Origin: Candidatus Nitrosotenuis aquarius
GTDB lineage: Archaea; Thermoproteota; Nitrososphaeria; Nitrososphaerales; Nitrosopumilaceae
NCBI RefSeq assembly: GCF_002787055.1
Contig: NZ_CP024808.1
Span: 1 to 64,000, forward strand
DNA length: 64,000 bases
Direction of reading: 5' to 3'
In this document: positions 34,707 to 42,261 of the stretch, piece after piece
Layout: every line of letters begins with the position of its first letter
Position numbering within the stretch: the first letter of the stretch is position 1
Notes under the pieces: model-generated
The model's database searches: none
What the model was told of the DNA's origin: nothing
The model's input: only the letters and a program-made list of their open reading frames with translations
Position numbers and translations under genes: made by a program

Positions 34707-34895
34707 ATGAATGGCAAGCTGAAATTCTTGGTATTGCTAATGATACTGCCACTATTGACAATAGCAGTAACCAGCATGCCGGAAGCAGACGCAGAGGGTG
34801 GGGAAAAATCTTGCTCAAAGAAGGACAAGTCTGGAAAAACCATGTCTTCTAGCGCATCTAAAATGTCATATAAAATGAGCAAAAAATCACTCTGA
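34707..34895 (+). CDS. small exported Lys/Ser/Met-rich protein
   Basis: 62 residues: a signal peptide (KLKFLVLLMILPLLTIAVTS) with likely cleavage before the EADAEGG region, then about 35 residues rich in Lys, Ser and Met (KSCSKKDKSGKTMSSSASKM). TATA-like ctttttattt about 30 bp upstream. The mature peptide is too short for a fold; Met residues could bind copper, but this is speculation. Confidence 0.55.
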   Translation: MNGKLKFLVLLMILPLLTIAVTSMPEADAEGGEKSCSKKDKSGKTMSSSASKMSYKMSKKSL

Positions 34896-34951
34896 CTGGT
34901 CTGAATTATCAAACCTTCATTTAGAAATCTCATTGATTTTTGTTATGTGTA

Positions 34952-35332
34952 ATGAAAGGACTGGAACTTGGCCTGCTTGCGGCAGGCGGAATATTGGGCA
35001 CATTTTTGCGATACAAAATTACCGAGTCGCCAATACTGTTTGGCGCGCTCCAAGTAAATGTCCTAATTGTAAATGTGATTGGCAGCTTTATTCTGGGCTT
35101 GTTTTTTGTAGCATCGACGCAATGGAGCCTTGATACAAAATACGTATTGTTCTTGGCAGTTGGGTTTTGCGGGTCTTTGACTACCATGTCTGCATTTGCA
35201 TTGGAATCTGGTAGTTTAATTGAGAACAAGCAGTTTGGCCTAGTTGCACTTAACATCTTGGCAAATGTAGGGCTGTCAATTGGTGCAATATTTGCCGGAA
35301 AATCCATCATGGGTCTTGCAATGCACGCCTAG
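34952..35332 (+). CDS. crcB: fluoride channel CrcB/Fluc
   Basis: Exports fluoride. 126 residues from ATG 34952 (MKGLELGLLAAGGILGTFLR). Family residues are seen: GTFLRYKI, NVLIVNVIGSFILG (the pore Asn) and VGFCGSLTTMSAF (the signature GFCGxxTTxSTF region). Four membrane helices. No fluoride riboswitch is visible in the 56-bp upstream gap. Confidence 0.92.
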   Translation: MKGLELGLLAAGGILGTFLRYKITESPILFGALQVNVLIVNVIGSFILGLFFVASTQWSLDTKYVLFLAVGFCGSLTTMSAFALESGSLIENKQFGLVALNILANVGLSIGAIFAGKSIMGLAMHA

Positions 35333-35374
35333 GCATCAAAACTAATTATTGATTGATGCTGTATTGGGGTGTAA

Positions 35375-35533
35375 TTGGACAAAAAATGTGTTAGATGTGG
35401 TCAGTCCTTTGAGTGCCAGGAAAACGAATCTTGCTGGTGTTTTAAGGAAGATAGAGTCAGTCCGGAATATTCGGATTGTGTGTGCAAGAATTGTCTGAAA
35501 TTACAGTATCGCAAGAAACTGATGGGGATCTAG
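35375..35533 (+). CDS. cysteine-rich CWC family protein
   Basis: 52 residues from a TTG. DKKCVRCGQSFECQENESCW then CF and a second group DCVCKNCLKLQYRKK. The CxxC, F-x-C, CWC and CxCxxC pattern is that of the small CWC family, presumably binding zinc or iron. A hairpin with a T-run follows directly. Too short for standard gene calling in some annotations. Confidence 0.75.
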   Translation: MDKKCVRCGQSFECQENESCWCFKEDRVSPEYSDCVCKNCLKLQYRKKLMGI

Positions 35534-35544
35534 TTTAAACCCAG

Positions 35545-35564
35545 TAACACAGGTGTTAATTTTT
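35545..35564 (+). terminator. hairpin plus T-run after the CWC gene
   Basis: TAACAC-AG-GTGTTA (35545-35558) followed by ATTTTT. Six-bp arms with a two-base centre, 11 bp after the CWC stop codon. T-runs alone end transcription in archaea, so the stem may be incidental. Confidence 0.5.
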
Positions 35565-35639
35565 GATTGTATCAAAACATTCGTAACTCATGGGATATGC
35601 TAAAATGTCAACCTAAGTGTGATTAGTTGTAGGTCAATC

Positions 35640-35849
35640 TTAAATCAAAGATTGGCGTATTATACTATCATGCCAGATGTAAAAGGTTACGTGTTCTGGG
35701 CATGAGCAAGTCCATTTACTATCTACCTTGATTACATCATAATCTCGGTTAGTGGTCTGCGAGTGAACGTGATAATGATAGTCTGAAACTCTGATTAGGT
35801 CTGATTTCAAGGCTATTTCTTTGCCTTTCTGCTCTCTCATGTTTTCCAT
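35640..35849 (-). pseudogene. truncated SWIM zinc-finger protein (likely transposase or regulator remnant)
   Basis: 69 residues. KSDLIRVSDYHYHVHSQTTN, then DYDVIKVDSKWTCSCPEHV is the start of a SWIM domain (CxCx(n)CxH). After CPEH the expected CKH is missing and the frame runs into HDSIIRQSLI and a stop. In thaumarchaea such N-terminal SWIM units precede DDE transposase domains, which are absent here. It starts inside the palindrome at 35848-35863. It may alternatively be a short intact protein. Confidence 0.5.
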
Positions 35850-35863
35850 ACTACTAGTAGTAT
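35848..35863. promoter_or_regulatory. 16-bp perfect palindrome, candidate RHH operator
   Basis: ATACTACTAGTAGTAT is a perfect palindrome that overlaps the minus-strand start codon (35847-35849) and lies 60 bp upstream of the RHH gene. A half-site, GTTAGTAGTATTTG, recurs at about 35904-35917 just before the RHH ATG. Ribbon-helix-helix proteins bind such repeated half-sites and repress their own genes. Confidence 0.55.
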
Positions 35864-35923
35864 TGTAACATTATATTAATATTTCTGTAAATATTTAAAT
35901 AATGTTAGTAGTATTTGTTATCC

Positions 35924-36055
35924 ATGGGTGAGAAGAAGGTCACATCTATCAAAATAGAGGAAAGCCTACACGATAGAGCCAAAATCGAAGCTATAAAGCG
36001 AAAGATCACTCTAGCCGAACTGATAGAGGAAGCGTTGAAGAAAGAAATCAAATGA
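35924..36055 (+). CDS. ribbon-helix-helix DNA-binding protein (43 aa)
   Basis: 43 residues: KKVTSIKIEESLHDRAKIEA then IKRKITLAELIEEALKKEIK. The strand KVTSIKIEES and two helices with the turn KRKITLAEL fit the CopG/Arc ribbon-helix-helix fold. It overlaps the next gene as ATGA and sits behind a palindrome. The layout (small RHH protein, then a second gene) is that of many antitoxin-toxin pairs. Confidence 0.78.
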   Translation: MGEKKVTSIKIEESLHDRAKIEAIKRKITLAELIEEALKKEIK

Positions 36056-36426
36056 AACTCTTTGAAGATTATGAAGATATTTTCCACAGGGCGTTAGACC
36101 ATTACGAAGATAAGCTGAGAATGGTTTCCAAAGAAGACGGTTTAGAATCTCTTGTTAGTAATGATCTAAACAAAAATGCGGATGATGTGAAAGAGTTAAG
36201 AGAAAATCTGGCCCGATATGATGATACTGATTTAACAGAATGGGCTAGAAAAAACCTCTGTTTGGCGTTAACTTACTATGTCGATTATCTGAAAAAATCC
36301 ATTGAGGAAACTAGAACAAATCTTAATGATCTCAACTTAGAGTTTAAACAAACTCAGAAAGAGATCGATCTGGCTGACGAGGCTAAGAAAAAATACTGCC
36401 CCGCTGGTTGGAATACCAAAAATTAG
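36052..36426 (+). CDS. unknown acidic helical protein paired with the RHH gene
   Basis: 124 residues, nearly all helical and charged: MKLFEDYEDIFHRALDHYED, DDTDLTEWARKNLCLALTYY and a coiled-coil stretch KSIEETRTNLNDLNLEFKQT. It ends AKKKYCPAGWNTKN. No known toxin domain (RelE, PIN, HEPN RxxxxH) is visible. Translationally coupled to the RHH protein, so probably its partner or a toxin of an undescribed kind. Confidence 0.62.
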   Translation: MKLFEDYEDIFHRALDHYEDKLRMVSKEDGLESLVSNDLNKNADDVKELRENLARYDDTDLTEWARKNLCLALTYYVDYLKKSIEETRTNLNDLNLEFKQTQKEIDLADEAKKKYCPAGWNTKN

Positions 36427-36498
36427 TACCGTATAACAAAGTAATGGTACTGAAACATACCAACTTTTTTAAACTAGTAGAACCATGTCTTGATCGCC

Positions 36499-36633
36499 AT
36501 GGCAGACAACTGTTCATGCAAAAAAACGTACACCTACGTGTGCAAAGATACCTCGACAGGCACATCTTGCACGCGTATTGACACAGCACCAAAGTGCTCT
36601 AGTCAAAGGGTGACTACGTTCATCAAAGTCTGA
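36499..36633 (+). CDS. small Cys/Thr-rich protein (44 aa)
   Basis: 44 residues: ADNCSCKKTYTYVCKDTSTG then TSCTRIDTAPKCSSQRVTTF. Five Cys and many Thr/Ser in strand-like spacing suggest a small metal or disulfide knuckle. TATA-like acttttttaaac at about 36462-36473 lies about 27-30 bp upstream. A perfect palindrome follows the stop. Function unknown. Confidence 0.5.
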   Translation: MADNCSCKKTYTYVCKDTSTGTSCTRIDTAPKCSSQRVTTFIKV

Positions 36634-36638
36634 TTAGT

Positions 36639-36656
36639 TTCTTGAATATTCAAGAA
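36639..36656. repeat. 18-bp perfect palindrome
   Basis: TTCTTGAATATTCAAGAA, five bases after the stop of the 44-aa gene. It could be the stem of a transcript end or a protein site. No T-run follows directly. Confidence 0.6.
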
Positions 36657-36664
36657 CTTTCAGC

Positions 36665-36700
36665 TACCCCTTATTTTTTCTAGGGGTATTTAGCTTTTTT
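36665..36700 (+). terminator. hairpin with T-run
   Basis: TACCCC (36665-36670) pairs with GGGGTA (36683-36688) across a T-rich loop, and the outer AGCT/AGCT also pairs; TTTTTT follows at 36695-36700. Looks like the terminator of the 44-aa gene, isolating radA. Confidence 0.5.
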
Positions 36701-36789
36701 GGTGGTCTTGGTGGCTATCAACCGAAACTTTACACCTCATAGATCAACCACAGATTTGACAGAATCCTAAATCGACATCTTTAATTAGG

Positions 36790-36806
36790 TAAGGTACCGT
36801 ACCTTA
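36790..36806. promoter_or_regulatory. 17-bp inverted repeat between TATA and radA start
   Basis: TAAGGTA-CCG-TACCTTA, perfect 7-bp arms, ends 4 bp before the radA ATG (36811). A TATA-like tctttaatta lies just before it, so the repeat would cover the transcription start. Position suggests a repressor site for radA. Confidence 0.5.
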
Positions 36807-36810
36807 CGGT

Positions 36811-37809
36811 ATGGTAGAAGAATTAAGACTTGACAGTCTTGACGGCGTAGGCCCAGTCACCACTAAAAAGATGACTGACGCAGGCATACACAACATTATG
36901 GACCTAGTTGTCAGAGGTCCAGTCGATATCGCTGAAGTAACTGGCATGGACAAGGAGACAGCAGAAAAGATAGTGACCAAGGCAAGGCAGGTTCTAGTCG
37001 AACAGGGCCTAATTGCCAAGGATTTTGTCACTGCAACTGAAATCTACAAAAGAAGACAGGACATTGGCAAAATCTCAACCGGTACACAATGCCTTGATCA
37101 GCTGCTAGACGGCGGAATCGAAACCCAGGCACTAACCGAAGTATATGGTGAATTTGGCTCTGGTAAAACCCAGTTCTGTCACACTGCATGTGTGATGGTA
37201 CAAAAGCCAAAGGAAGAAGGCGGACTTGGCGGCGGCGTACTATATGTCGACTCTGAGAACACCTTTAGACCAGAAAGAGTCGTATCAATCGCAAAAGCAA
37301 AGGGATTGGATCCAGAAAAAGTACTGGACAACATCATTGTTGCTCGCGCATACAACTCTGCACACCAAACACTGATCCTCGAGGAAGCTGGCGCTATCAT
37401 AGAACAACACAACATCAAGCTAATCATTGCAGACTCGGCAGTAGGTCTGTTCAGATCCGAATACCTCGGAAGAGGCACACTATCTGAGAGACAGCAAAGA
37501 CTAAACCGATTCATGCATCTGTTGGTTAGAACAGCAGAAACATACAACTGTGCAGCAATTGCAACAAACCAAGTTCAGGCATCCCCAGATGTCTTCTTTG
37601 GCGACCCAATCAAGGCAATTGGCGGAAACGTAGTTGCACACACCAGCACGTATAGAATCTACTTCAAAAAATCTGGCAAAAAGAGAATTGCTCGTATGGT
37701 AGACAGTCCTCACCATCCAGAGGAAGAGGTAATCTTTACGGTTACCGAAGGCGGAATTGCCGATCCTGAGGATGATACCAAAAAGAAGAAGAAAGCCGAA
37801 GAGGAATAG
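36811..37809 (+). CDS. radA: DNA recombinase RadA
   Basis: Archaeal Rad51/RecA: homologous strand exchange. N-terminal helix-hairpin-helix (DGVGPVTTKKMTDAGIHNIM), polymerisation region DFVTATEIYKRRQD, Walker A GEFGSGKTQ (about 113-121), YVDSENTFRPERV, Walker B LIIADSAVGLF, and loops L1/L2 (SEYLGRGTLSERQQRLNRFM, VFFGDPIKAIGGNVVAHTST). 332 residues, intein-free. Ends in an Asp/Lys-rich tail. Confidence 0.96.
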   Translation: MVEELRLDSLDGVGPVTTKKMTDAGIHNIMDLVVRGPVDIAEVTGMDKETAEKIVTKARQVLVEQGLIAKDFVTATEIYKRRQDIGKISTGTQCLDQLLDGGIETQALTEVYGEFGSGKTQFCHTACVMVQKPKEEGGLGGGVLYVDSENTFRPERVVSIAKAKGLDPEKVLDNIIVARAYNSAHQTLILEEAGAIIEQHNIKLIIADSAVGLFRSEYLGRGTLSERQQRLNRFMHLLVRTAETYNCAAIATNQVQASPDVFFGDPIKAIGGNVVAHTSTYRIYFKKSGKKRIARMVDSPHHPEEEVIFTVTEGGIADPEDDTKKKKKAEEE

Positions 37810-37825
37810 GTCTAAGGTTTAAAAT

Positions 37826-37848
37826 AAGGGCTCCAAACCCCTTTTTTT
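37826..37848 (+). terminator. radA terminator overlapping the eL21 promoter
   Basis: AAGGGCTCCAAACCCC with GGG/CCC pairing runs into TTTTTTT (37842-37848), 17 bp after the radA stop. The same DNA holds tttaaaata (37818-37826), placed about 25 bp before the eL21 ATG, so terminator and promoter overlap. Confidence 0.55.
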
Positions 37849-37850
37849 GT

Positions 37851-38153
37851 ATGACTACAAAGAAGCCATCTGGCCACTCTCATGGATTTAGACACAAGTC
37901 CAGATCCGCACTAACAAAACAACAACCACGTGGAGTGGCGTTTTTGATGAGAGAATACAAGCAAGGCGACCAGGCACTGGTGATTGTAGATCCAAGACAG
38001 CACAAGTCTTTGCCACACAGAAGATACCACGGTAAAGTGGGAACAATAACCGCAGTTGGAAGACGTGCAGTAACCATAGATGTCAAGCTAGGTAACAAGA
38101 CGAAAACCTTAATCACTAGATTGGACCATATCAAACCGTTCGGTGTGAAATAA
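37851..38153 (+). CDS. rpl21e: 50S ribosomal protein eL21 (L21e)
   Basis: 100 residues: KKPSGHSHGFRHKSRSALTK, FLMREYKQGDQALVIVDPRQ, HRRYHGKVGTITAVGRRAVT and TRLDHIKPFG are the L21e blocks. Probably leaderless. Its stop overlaps the rpoF start (38153), the usual archaeal order eL21-RpoF-DUF655-KsgA. Confidence 0.95.
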   Translation: MTTKKPSGHSHGFRHKSRSALTKQQPRGVAFLMREYKQGDQALVIVDPRQHKSLPHRRYHGKVGTITAVGRRAVTIDVKLGNKTKTLITRLDHIKPFGVK

Positions 38154-38479
38154 TGGAACAAGTAAAGAAAAGCCAGCCAATTTCATTGGCGGAAGTAAAA
38201 GAGATTTTGGAAAAAGAGGATCCAGAGAAAATGGACCAAATCCAGAGATGGACTCATGATTATGTTACCAAGTTTACCAAGCTTGATTCAAAATCTGCAA
38301 AAAAGATCAAGCAGGAACTCAAAAAGGAATGCGGACTAACAGAAGAAGAGGCAGTAGAAATTGTCAATATAATGCCAACAACACTTGCCGAGCTTAGAGC
38401 ATTCACATTTGGATGGAAAAAACTCATCCTAGCAGAAACACTAGAAAAAATTCTAAACATCATCAAGGGGAACTCTTAG
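38153..38479 (+). CDS. rpoF: RNA polymerase subunit F (Rpb4)
   Basis: Stalk subunit that pairs with RpoE (Rpb7). 108 residues: PISLAEVKEILEKEDPEKMD, RWTHDYVTKFTKLDSKSAKK, EECGLTEEEAVEIVNIMPTT-like text and AELRAFTFGWKKLI. In the conserved eL21-DUF655 neighbourhood. Confidence 0.92.
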   Translation: MEQVKKSQPISLAEVKEILEKEDPEKMDQIQRWTHDYVTKFTKLDSKSAKKIKQELKKECGLTEEEAVEIVNIMPTTLAELRAFTFGWKKLILAETLEKILNIIKGNS

Positions 38480-38497
38480 AGAATTAGGTGATCTTTT

Positions 38498-39064
38498 TTG
38501 GAAAGGAGTCATGTACCACCACGCAAGTATGAAGAATATGCATATGTCCTAGACTATGTCACGCGTGGCAGAGCAACCACAGTGCGTGGACGCGAAGGAA
38601 TAATCATAACCGCAATAGGTGAAGACAGACTGACATTATTAGAGGTCCTGGGAATGGAGGGCACTGCATTTGACATTGGCGAGAGAATCTATATTGGAAA
38701 AGAAGGCAGAACAAAAATACAATCGGTACTTGGAAAGCTAGAACACTCGCACATTTCAGCGGCAGCCCAGAGTGAGCTCAAAAATGTCATTACCAGTATT
38801 GTATCAAACAATGAAAAAAGATTTGTAGACTACATCAACAACGCACAACCACTGACGCCGAGAATTCATGCACTGGAGTTGATTCCGGGAATTGGAAAAA
38901 CCTACATGAAGACCATCCTAGAAGAGCGAGAAAAGACAAAATTTACCAGCTTTGCGGACTTGCAGGAGCGAGTTGGCCTCAAAGAACCAATGAAGCACAT
39001 CATCGACAGAATCATGGATGAGATAACTGGCGAAGTCAAAGTGACACTGTTTGTCAAAAAATAG
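38498..39064 (+). CDS. DUF655 RNA-binding protein
   Basis: 188 residues from a TTG. YEEYAYVLDYVTRGRATTVR, REGIIITAIGEDRLTLLEVL, and a helix-hairpin-helix ALELIPGIGKTYMKTILEER. OB-like N-domain plus HhH suggests nucleic acid binding. It overlaps ksgA by 14 bp; the conserved neighbourhood points to rRNA maturation. Confidence 0.9.
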   Translation: MERSHVPPRKYEEYAYVLDYVTRGRATTVRGREGIIITAIGEDRLTLLEVLGMEGTAFDIGERIYIGKEGRTKIQSVLGKLEHSHISAAAQSELKNVITSIVSNNEKRFVDYINNAQPLTPRIHALELIPGIGKTYMKTILEEREKTKFTSFADLQERVGLKEPMKHIIDRIMDEITGEVKVTLFVKK

Positions 39065-39752
39065 GCGCCAGAGACTGGGCCAACACTTTCTCAAATCGCA
39101 AAACATTGCTCAAAAAATAGTCGACTCTGCACAAATCACGCCGCAAGACACAGTATTTGAGATAGGAACTGGTCCTGGAATTCTCACGCCATTGTTGTGC
39201 GAAAATGCAAAATCCGTCATAACAATAGAGGCAGATGAATCATTATACTCTGATGCCATACTCAAATTCTCCAAGATTCCAAAACTGGAGATAATGTACG
39301 GTGATGGATTTGGAATAGATGTCGATTTTACCATATTTGTGTCAAATCTGCCATACTCTGAAAGTAAAAGAGCAATAGAGTGGCTAGGACAGAAAAAATT
39401 CAAGTGCGCCATAGTAATGGTCCAGAAGGAATTTGCAGAAAAACTGGCTGCCAAAGGCAGAAACATCCATGCAATCTCTGTGATTGCAGATTACTGCTTT
39501 GATATTAAGAAAATTGTAAAGGTTGGCAAGAGTAATTTCTCTCCCCCACCAAAGGTTGACTCTGTGGTACTGAGACTGACGCCAAAAAAGCAGATCGGCC
39601 AAGAATTGATAGATTCAGTGGAAAAATTATTCTCGCAGAGAAGAAAGACCATATCAAATATTGCAAAATCATTTGGCAAGTCCATACAATCAGATAAAAG
39701 ACTAGAGGAGCTAAGCACAGACGAGATAATCAAAATTGCAAAGCAACTCTAG
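39051..39752 (+). CDS. ksgA: 16S rRNA A1518/A1519 dimethyltransferase KsgA/Dim1
   Basis: 233 residues from a TTG. RQRLGQHFLKSQNIAQKIVD is the family start; FEIGTGPGILTPLLCE the AdoMet site; FVSNLPYSESKRAIEWLG carries the catalytic NLPY; SVIADYCFDIKKIVKVGKSN and FSPPPKVDSVVLRLTP follow. The C-terminal helical domain is short. Overlaps the next gene by 17 bp. Confidence 0.94.
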   Translation: MSKNRRQRLGQHFLKSQNIAQKIVDSAQITPQDTVFEIGTGPGILTPLLCENAKSVITIEADESLYSDAILKFSKIPKLEIMYGDGFGIDVDFTIFVSNLPYSESKRAIEWLGQKKFKCAIVMVQKEFAEKLAAKGRNIHAISVIADYCFDIKKIVKVGKSNFSPPPKVDSVVLRLTPKKQIGQELIDSVEKLFSQRRKTISNIAKSFGKSIQSDKRLEELSTDEIIKIAKQL

Positions 39753-40263
39753 GTATGATCCAGCAGAGGACACTTTTTTTCTGGCAGATCACATACAAGA
39801 CGAAAAAGGCAAAGCGGCGCTAGAAGTTGGCACAGGCTCTGGCTATCTGGCTAAAATTTTAGAGAAAAACTTTGATCTGGTCGTTGCAACCGACATTGAC
39901 TATAATACAATATCAAGACAGGGCTCGAAAATCCAAAACGGAGTATGTTGTGTTGGTGCAGATGCACTAGGAGCGCAATTTGATTTTATTGTGTGCAATT
40001 TGCCGTATCTACCATCAGATGATGTTGTAGATAGAACAGTTGATGGTGGACGGGAAGGCCTCGAAATTCCAATCCCGATAATAAAATCTGCAAAATATAG
40101 GCTCAAGCCTGGAGGCAAAATGCTGTACTTGACTTCATCTCTTGCAAATTACACAAAGCTGATGCGAGAGACAGAACTACTTGGATTTGATGTTAGGGTA
40201 TTGGCAAAAAAGAAACTATTCTTTGAAGAATTGATACTTGTAGAGGCAAAATTATTTTCTTAG
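39736..40263 (+). CDS. HemK/Mtq2-like class I methyltransferase
   Basis: 175 residues from a TTG. SRYDPAEDTFFLADHIQDEK and ALEVGTGSGYLAKIL (AdoMet) with FIVCNLPYLPSDD, the NPPY-type site that methylates Gln or similar. This is the archaeal HemK/Mtq2 class, whose target in relatives is the GGQ glutamine of aRF1 (with Trm112). Converges with the IDH gene, overlapping 12 bp. Confidence 0.88.
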   Translation: MQSNSRYDPAEDTFFLADHIQDEKGKAALEVGTGSGYLAKILEKNFDLVVATDIDYNTISRQGSKIQNGVCCVGADALGAQFDFIVCNLPYLPSDDVVDRTVDGGREGLEIPIPIIKSAKYRLKPGGKMLYLTSSLANYTKLMRETELLGFDVRVLAKKKLFFEELILVEAKLFS

Positions 40264-41304
40264 CTTTGTCTTTGCAATTCTGCAGATCTCGTCAGTCATT
40301 TGCTGTGTTGTGGCAGTTCCGCCGATATCGAACGTGACTGATTTTCCCTCATTGATTACCTGTTCTGTTGCCGCAAAAATTGCATTTCTTATGTCTCGCT
40401 CGCCAAGATATTCAACCATCCATGCTCCAGATAGTATAGCTGCAGTCGGATTTACCTTGTTTAGTCCCTTAAACGACGGCGCGCTTCCATGTGCTGCTTC
40501 GAACATTGCGTAATTATCACCCATATTTGATGAATACACCAGTCCAATAGAGCCGATGATTCCAGATGCCAATTCCGATACAATATCCATGAACAGATTA
40601 GTGCTTGCTAAAACTGCGCCGTTGAATTGTGATGGGTTTACCACTAGTTGCTGCATCATATTGTCGATGTATATTTCAGAAACCTCTAGGCCTGGAACCT
40701 GAGCGCCTGCCTTGCAGACCTCGTCCCAGAAAATTCCGTCTGTCATTTTGAGAATGTTGCGTTTTGTAATTGCAACAAACTTGTTCATATTGTAATTTTT
40801 TGCCCAACTCATTGCAGAATTGATGAATCTGCGACAGCCAGGACGTGTGATTTTTCTAATTGCAATTGCCGCGTCCTCTGTTAGCTGGACTTCTATTCCG
40901 GTATAGAGGCCTTCGGTTGCCTCCCTAAAGCAGACAAAATCCAAGTCGTGGTTTGGAGTGACTCTCTTGTATGTCTTGATTGGCCTGATGTTAGAGTATA
41001 GCTCAAATTTCTGTCGCAGTGTTACTGCAACGCTTCGAGGCGCACCTGGCTTTGGTATTGTGGTAGTTGGGCCCTTGAAGCACGCATTCGTCGTTTCCAG
41101 TAACCTCATGGTGTTTTCTGGAATGTATGTTGGGTCTTTTTCGCCGTTTTTCTGCCACTGCTCCGAGCCTGCATCAGCTAGTACCAATTCTACCTGGGAG
41201 TTGCACTCTTGCAACACCTTGATCATTGAATCGACTACCTCTGGTCCTATTCCGTCGCCCTTGATCACGGTTGCTTTTTTGCCCAATTCAGCTTTGTTGG
41301 GCAA
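40252..41304 (-). CDS. icd: isocitrate dehydrogenase (NAD(P), IDH/IMDH family)
   Basis: 350 residues from a TTG. VIKGDGIGPEVVDSMIKVL, TTTIPKPGAPRSVAVTLRQK then FELYSNIRPIKTY (isocitrate-binding Ser-Arg-Arg set), REATEGLYTGIEV, and YIDNMMQQLVVNPSQF (metal Asp and Lys region), MFEAAHGSAPSF and GKSVTFDIGGTATTQQMTDE. Most like isocitrate dehydrogenase, but isopropylmalate or homoisocitrate use is not excluded. It is the only TCA gene in view. Confidence 0.88.
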   Translation of the reverse strand: MPNKAELGKKATVIKGDGIGPEVVDSMIKVLQECNSQVELVLADAGSEQWQKNGEKDPTYIPENTMRLLETTNACFKGPTTTIPKPGAPRSVAVTLRQKFELYSNIRPIKTYKRVTPNHDLDFVCFREATEGLYTGIEVQLTEDAAIAIRKITRPGCRRFINSAMSWAKNYNMNKFVAITKRNILKMTDGIFWDEVCKAGAQVPGLEVSEIYIDNMMQQLVVNPSQFNGAVLASTNLFMDIVSELASGIIGSIGLVYSSNMGDNYAMFEAAHGSAPSFKGLNKVNPTAAILSGAWMVEYLGERDIRNAIFAATEQVINEGKSVTFDIGGTATTQQMTDEICRIAKTKLRK

Positions 41305-41371
41305 AATTTGATTATTTAACTCTAGGCTTGAAAGAAAACTACATTAGCTGATTTTTCTAAAATTACATCAA

Positions 41372-42118
41372 ATGATAATTGTTCAGCTTTCAGACATTCA
41401 TGTGGGCTCGCAGTTCAAGGAAGAAACATTTGAGCAGGTAATAGAGGAGGTAAACGAGCTCAAGCCGGACGCAGTAATACTTACGGGCGACCTCACAAAT
41501 GAAGGCCTCACAAAGGAATACGAAAAGTGCAAATCATTGATGGCAAGACTGAAAACCAAAAAAATCATCGCGCTTCCTGGAAACCACGATTACAGAAACA
41601 CCGGTTATCTATTGTTCAAAAAGCATTTTCCATTTGAGACTGTAAACGACCTTGGCGACGGAGTAGTAGTAATAACAATAGGGACAGCTCGACCCGACAG
41701 GGACGAAGGCGAAGTAGGATACAGACAAAACCTCTGGCTAGAGCGAACCATGAAAAAATATGAAAATAAAATAAAGATTCTGGCAATGCATCATCATTTG
41801 GTTGGTATTCCAGATACTGGCTCCGCACGAGTAGAGGTAATTGATGCAGGCGATGTTCTAAGAACTATACTTGCAACAAAGGTCAATCTGGTGTTGTGCG
41901 GCCACAAGCACAGGCCGTGGATCTGGAACTTCAAAGGATTATCCATAGTGAATGCAGGCACTGCATCGTCTGAGCGAGTCCGGGGATTGTTCGAGAACAC
42001 CTACAACATCATTACTATAAAGAACAAGAAAATCCACGTCGACCTCAAAATTGTCGGCGGCAAAAAAATCCCACTGGAAAGCATAGTGGAACACTATACT
42101 CGTTCCGGCGAAGAATAA
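41372..42118 (+). CDS. calcineurin-like metallophosphoesterase
   Basis: 248 residues. Metal site in order: QLSDIHVG (D-x-H), ILTGDLTNEG (GD), LPGNHDYRN (GNHD), MHHHL, and VLCGHKHRPW (GHxH). Resembles cyclic-nucleotide phosphodiesterase CpdA-type enzymes. Substrate unknown. Precedes the tRNA-Ser gene. Confidence 0.9.
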   Translation: MIIVQLSDIHVGSQFKEETFEQVIEEVNELKPDAVILTGDLTNEGLTKEYEKCKSLMARLKTKKIIALPGNHDYRNTGYLLFKKHFPFETVNDLGDGVVVITIGTARPDRDEGEVGYRQNLWLERTMKKYENKIKILAMHHHLVGIPDTGSARVEVIDAGDVLRTILATKVNLVLCGHKHRPWIWNFKGLSIVNAGTASSERVRGLFENTYNIITIKNKKIHVDLKIVGGKKIPLESIVEHYTRSGEE

Positions 42119-42158
42119 CGGCTGAATTTATTTACAGATTGGTATTTTCAGACCTTGA

Positions 42159-42242
42159 GCGGGGGTCGCCTAGCCTGGTAGGGCGTGGGATTGCTAATCC
42201 CATGTCCGCAAGGACCCGTGGGTTCAAATCCCATCCCCCGCG
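42159..42242 (+). tRNA. tRNA-Ser (anticodon GCT)
   Basis: 84 nt. Acceptor GCGGGGG/CCCCCGC with G73; anticodon arm GGGATTGCTAATCCC gives GCT, reading AGC/AGU; a long variable arm (TGTCCGCAAGGACC) is typical of Ser; T-arm GTGGGTTCAAATCCCAT. No intron and no encoded CCA. Confidence 0.94.
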
Positions 42243-42261
42243 CTTACGATTTTTCCTATAA

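Noticed and set aside
34896-34951. Fluoride riboswitch before crcB
   Set aside because: The 56-bp gap lacks the conserved stems of that aptamer.
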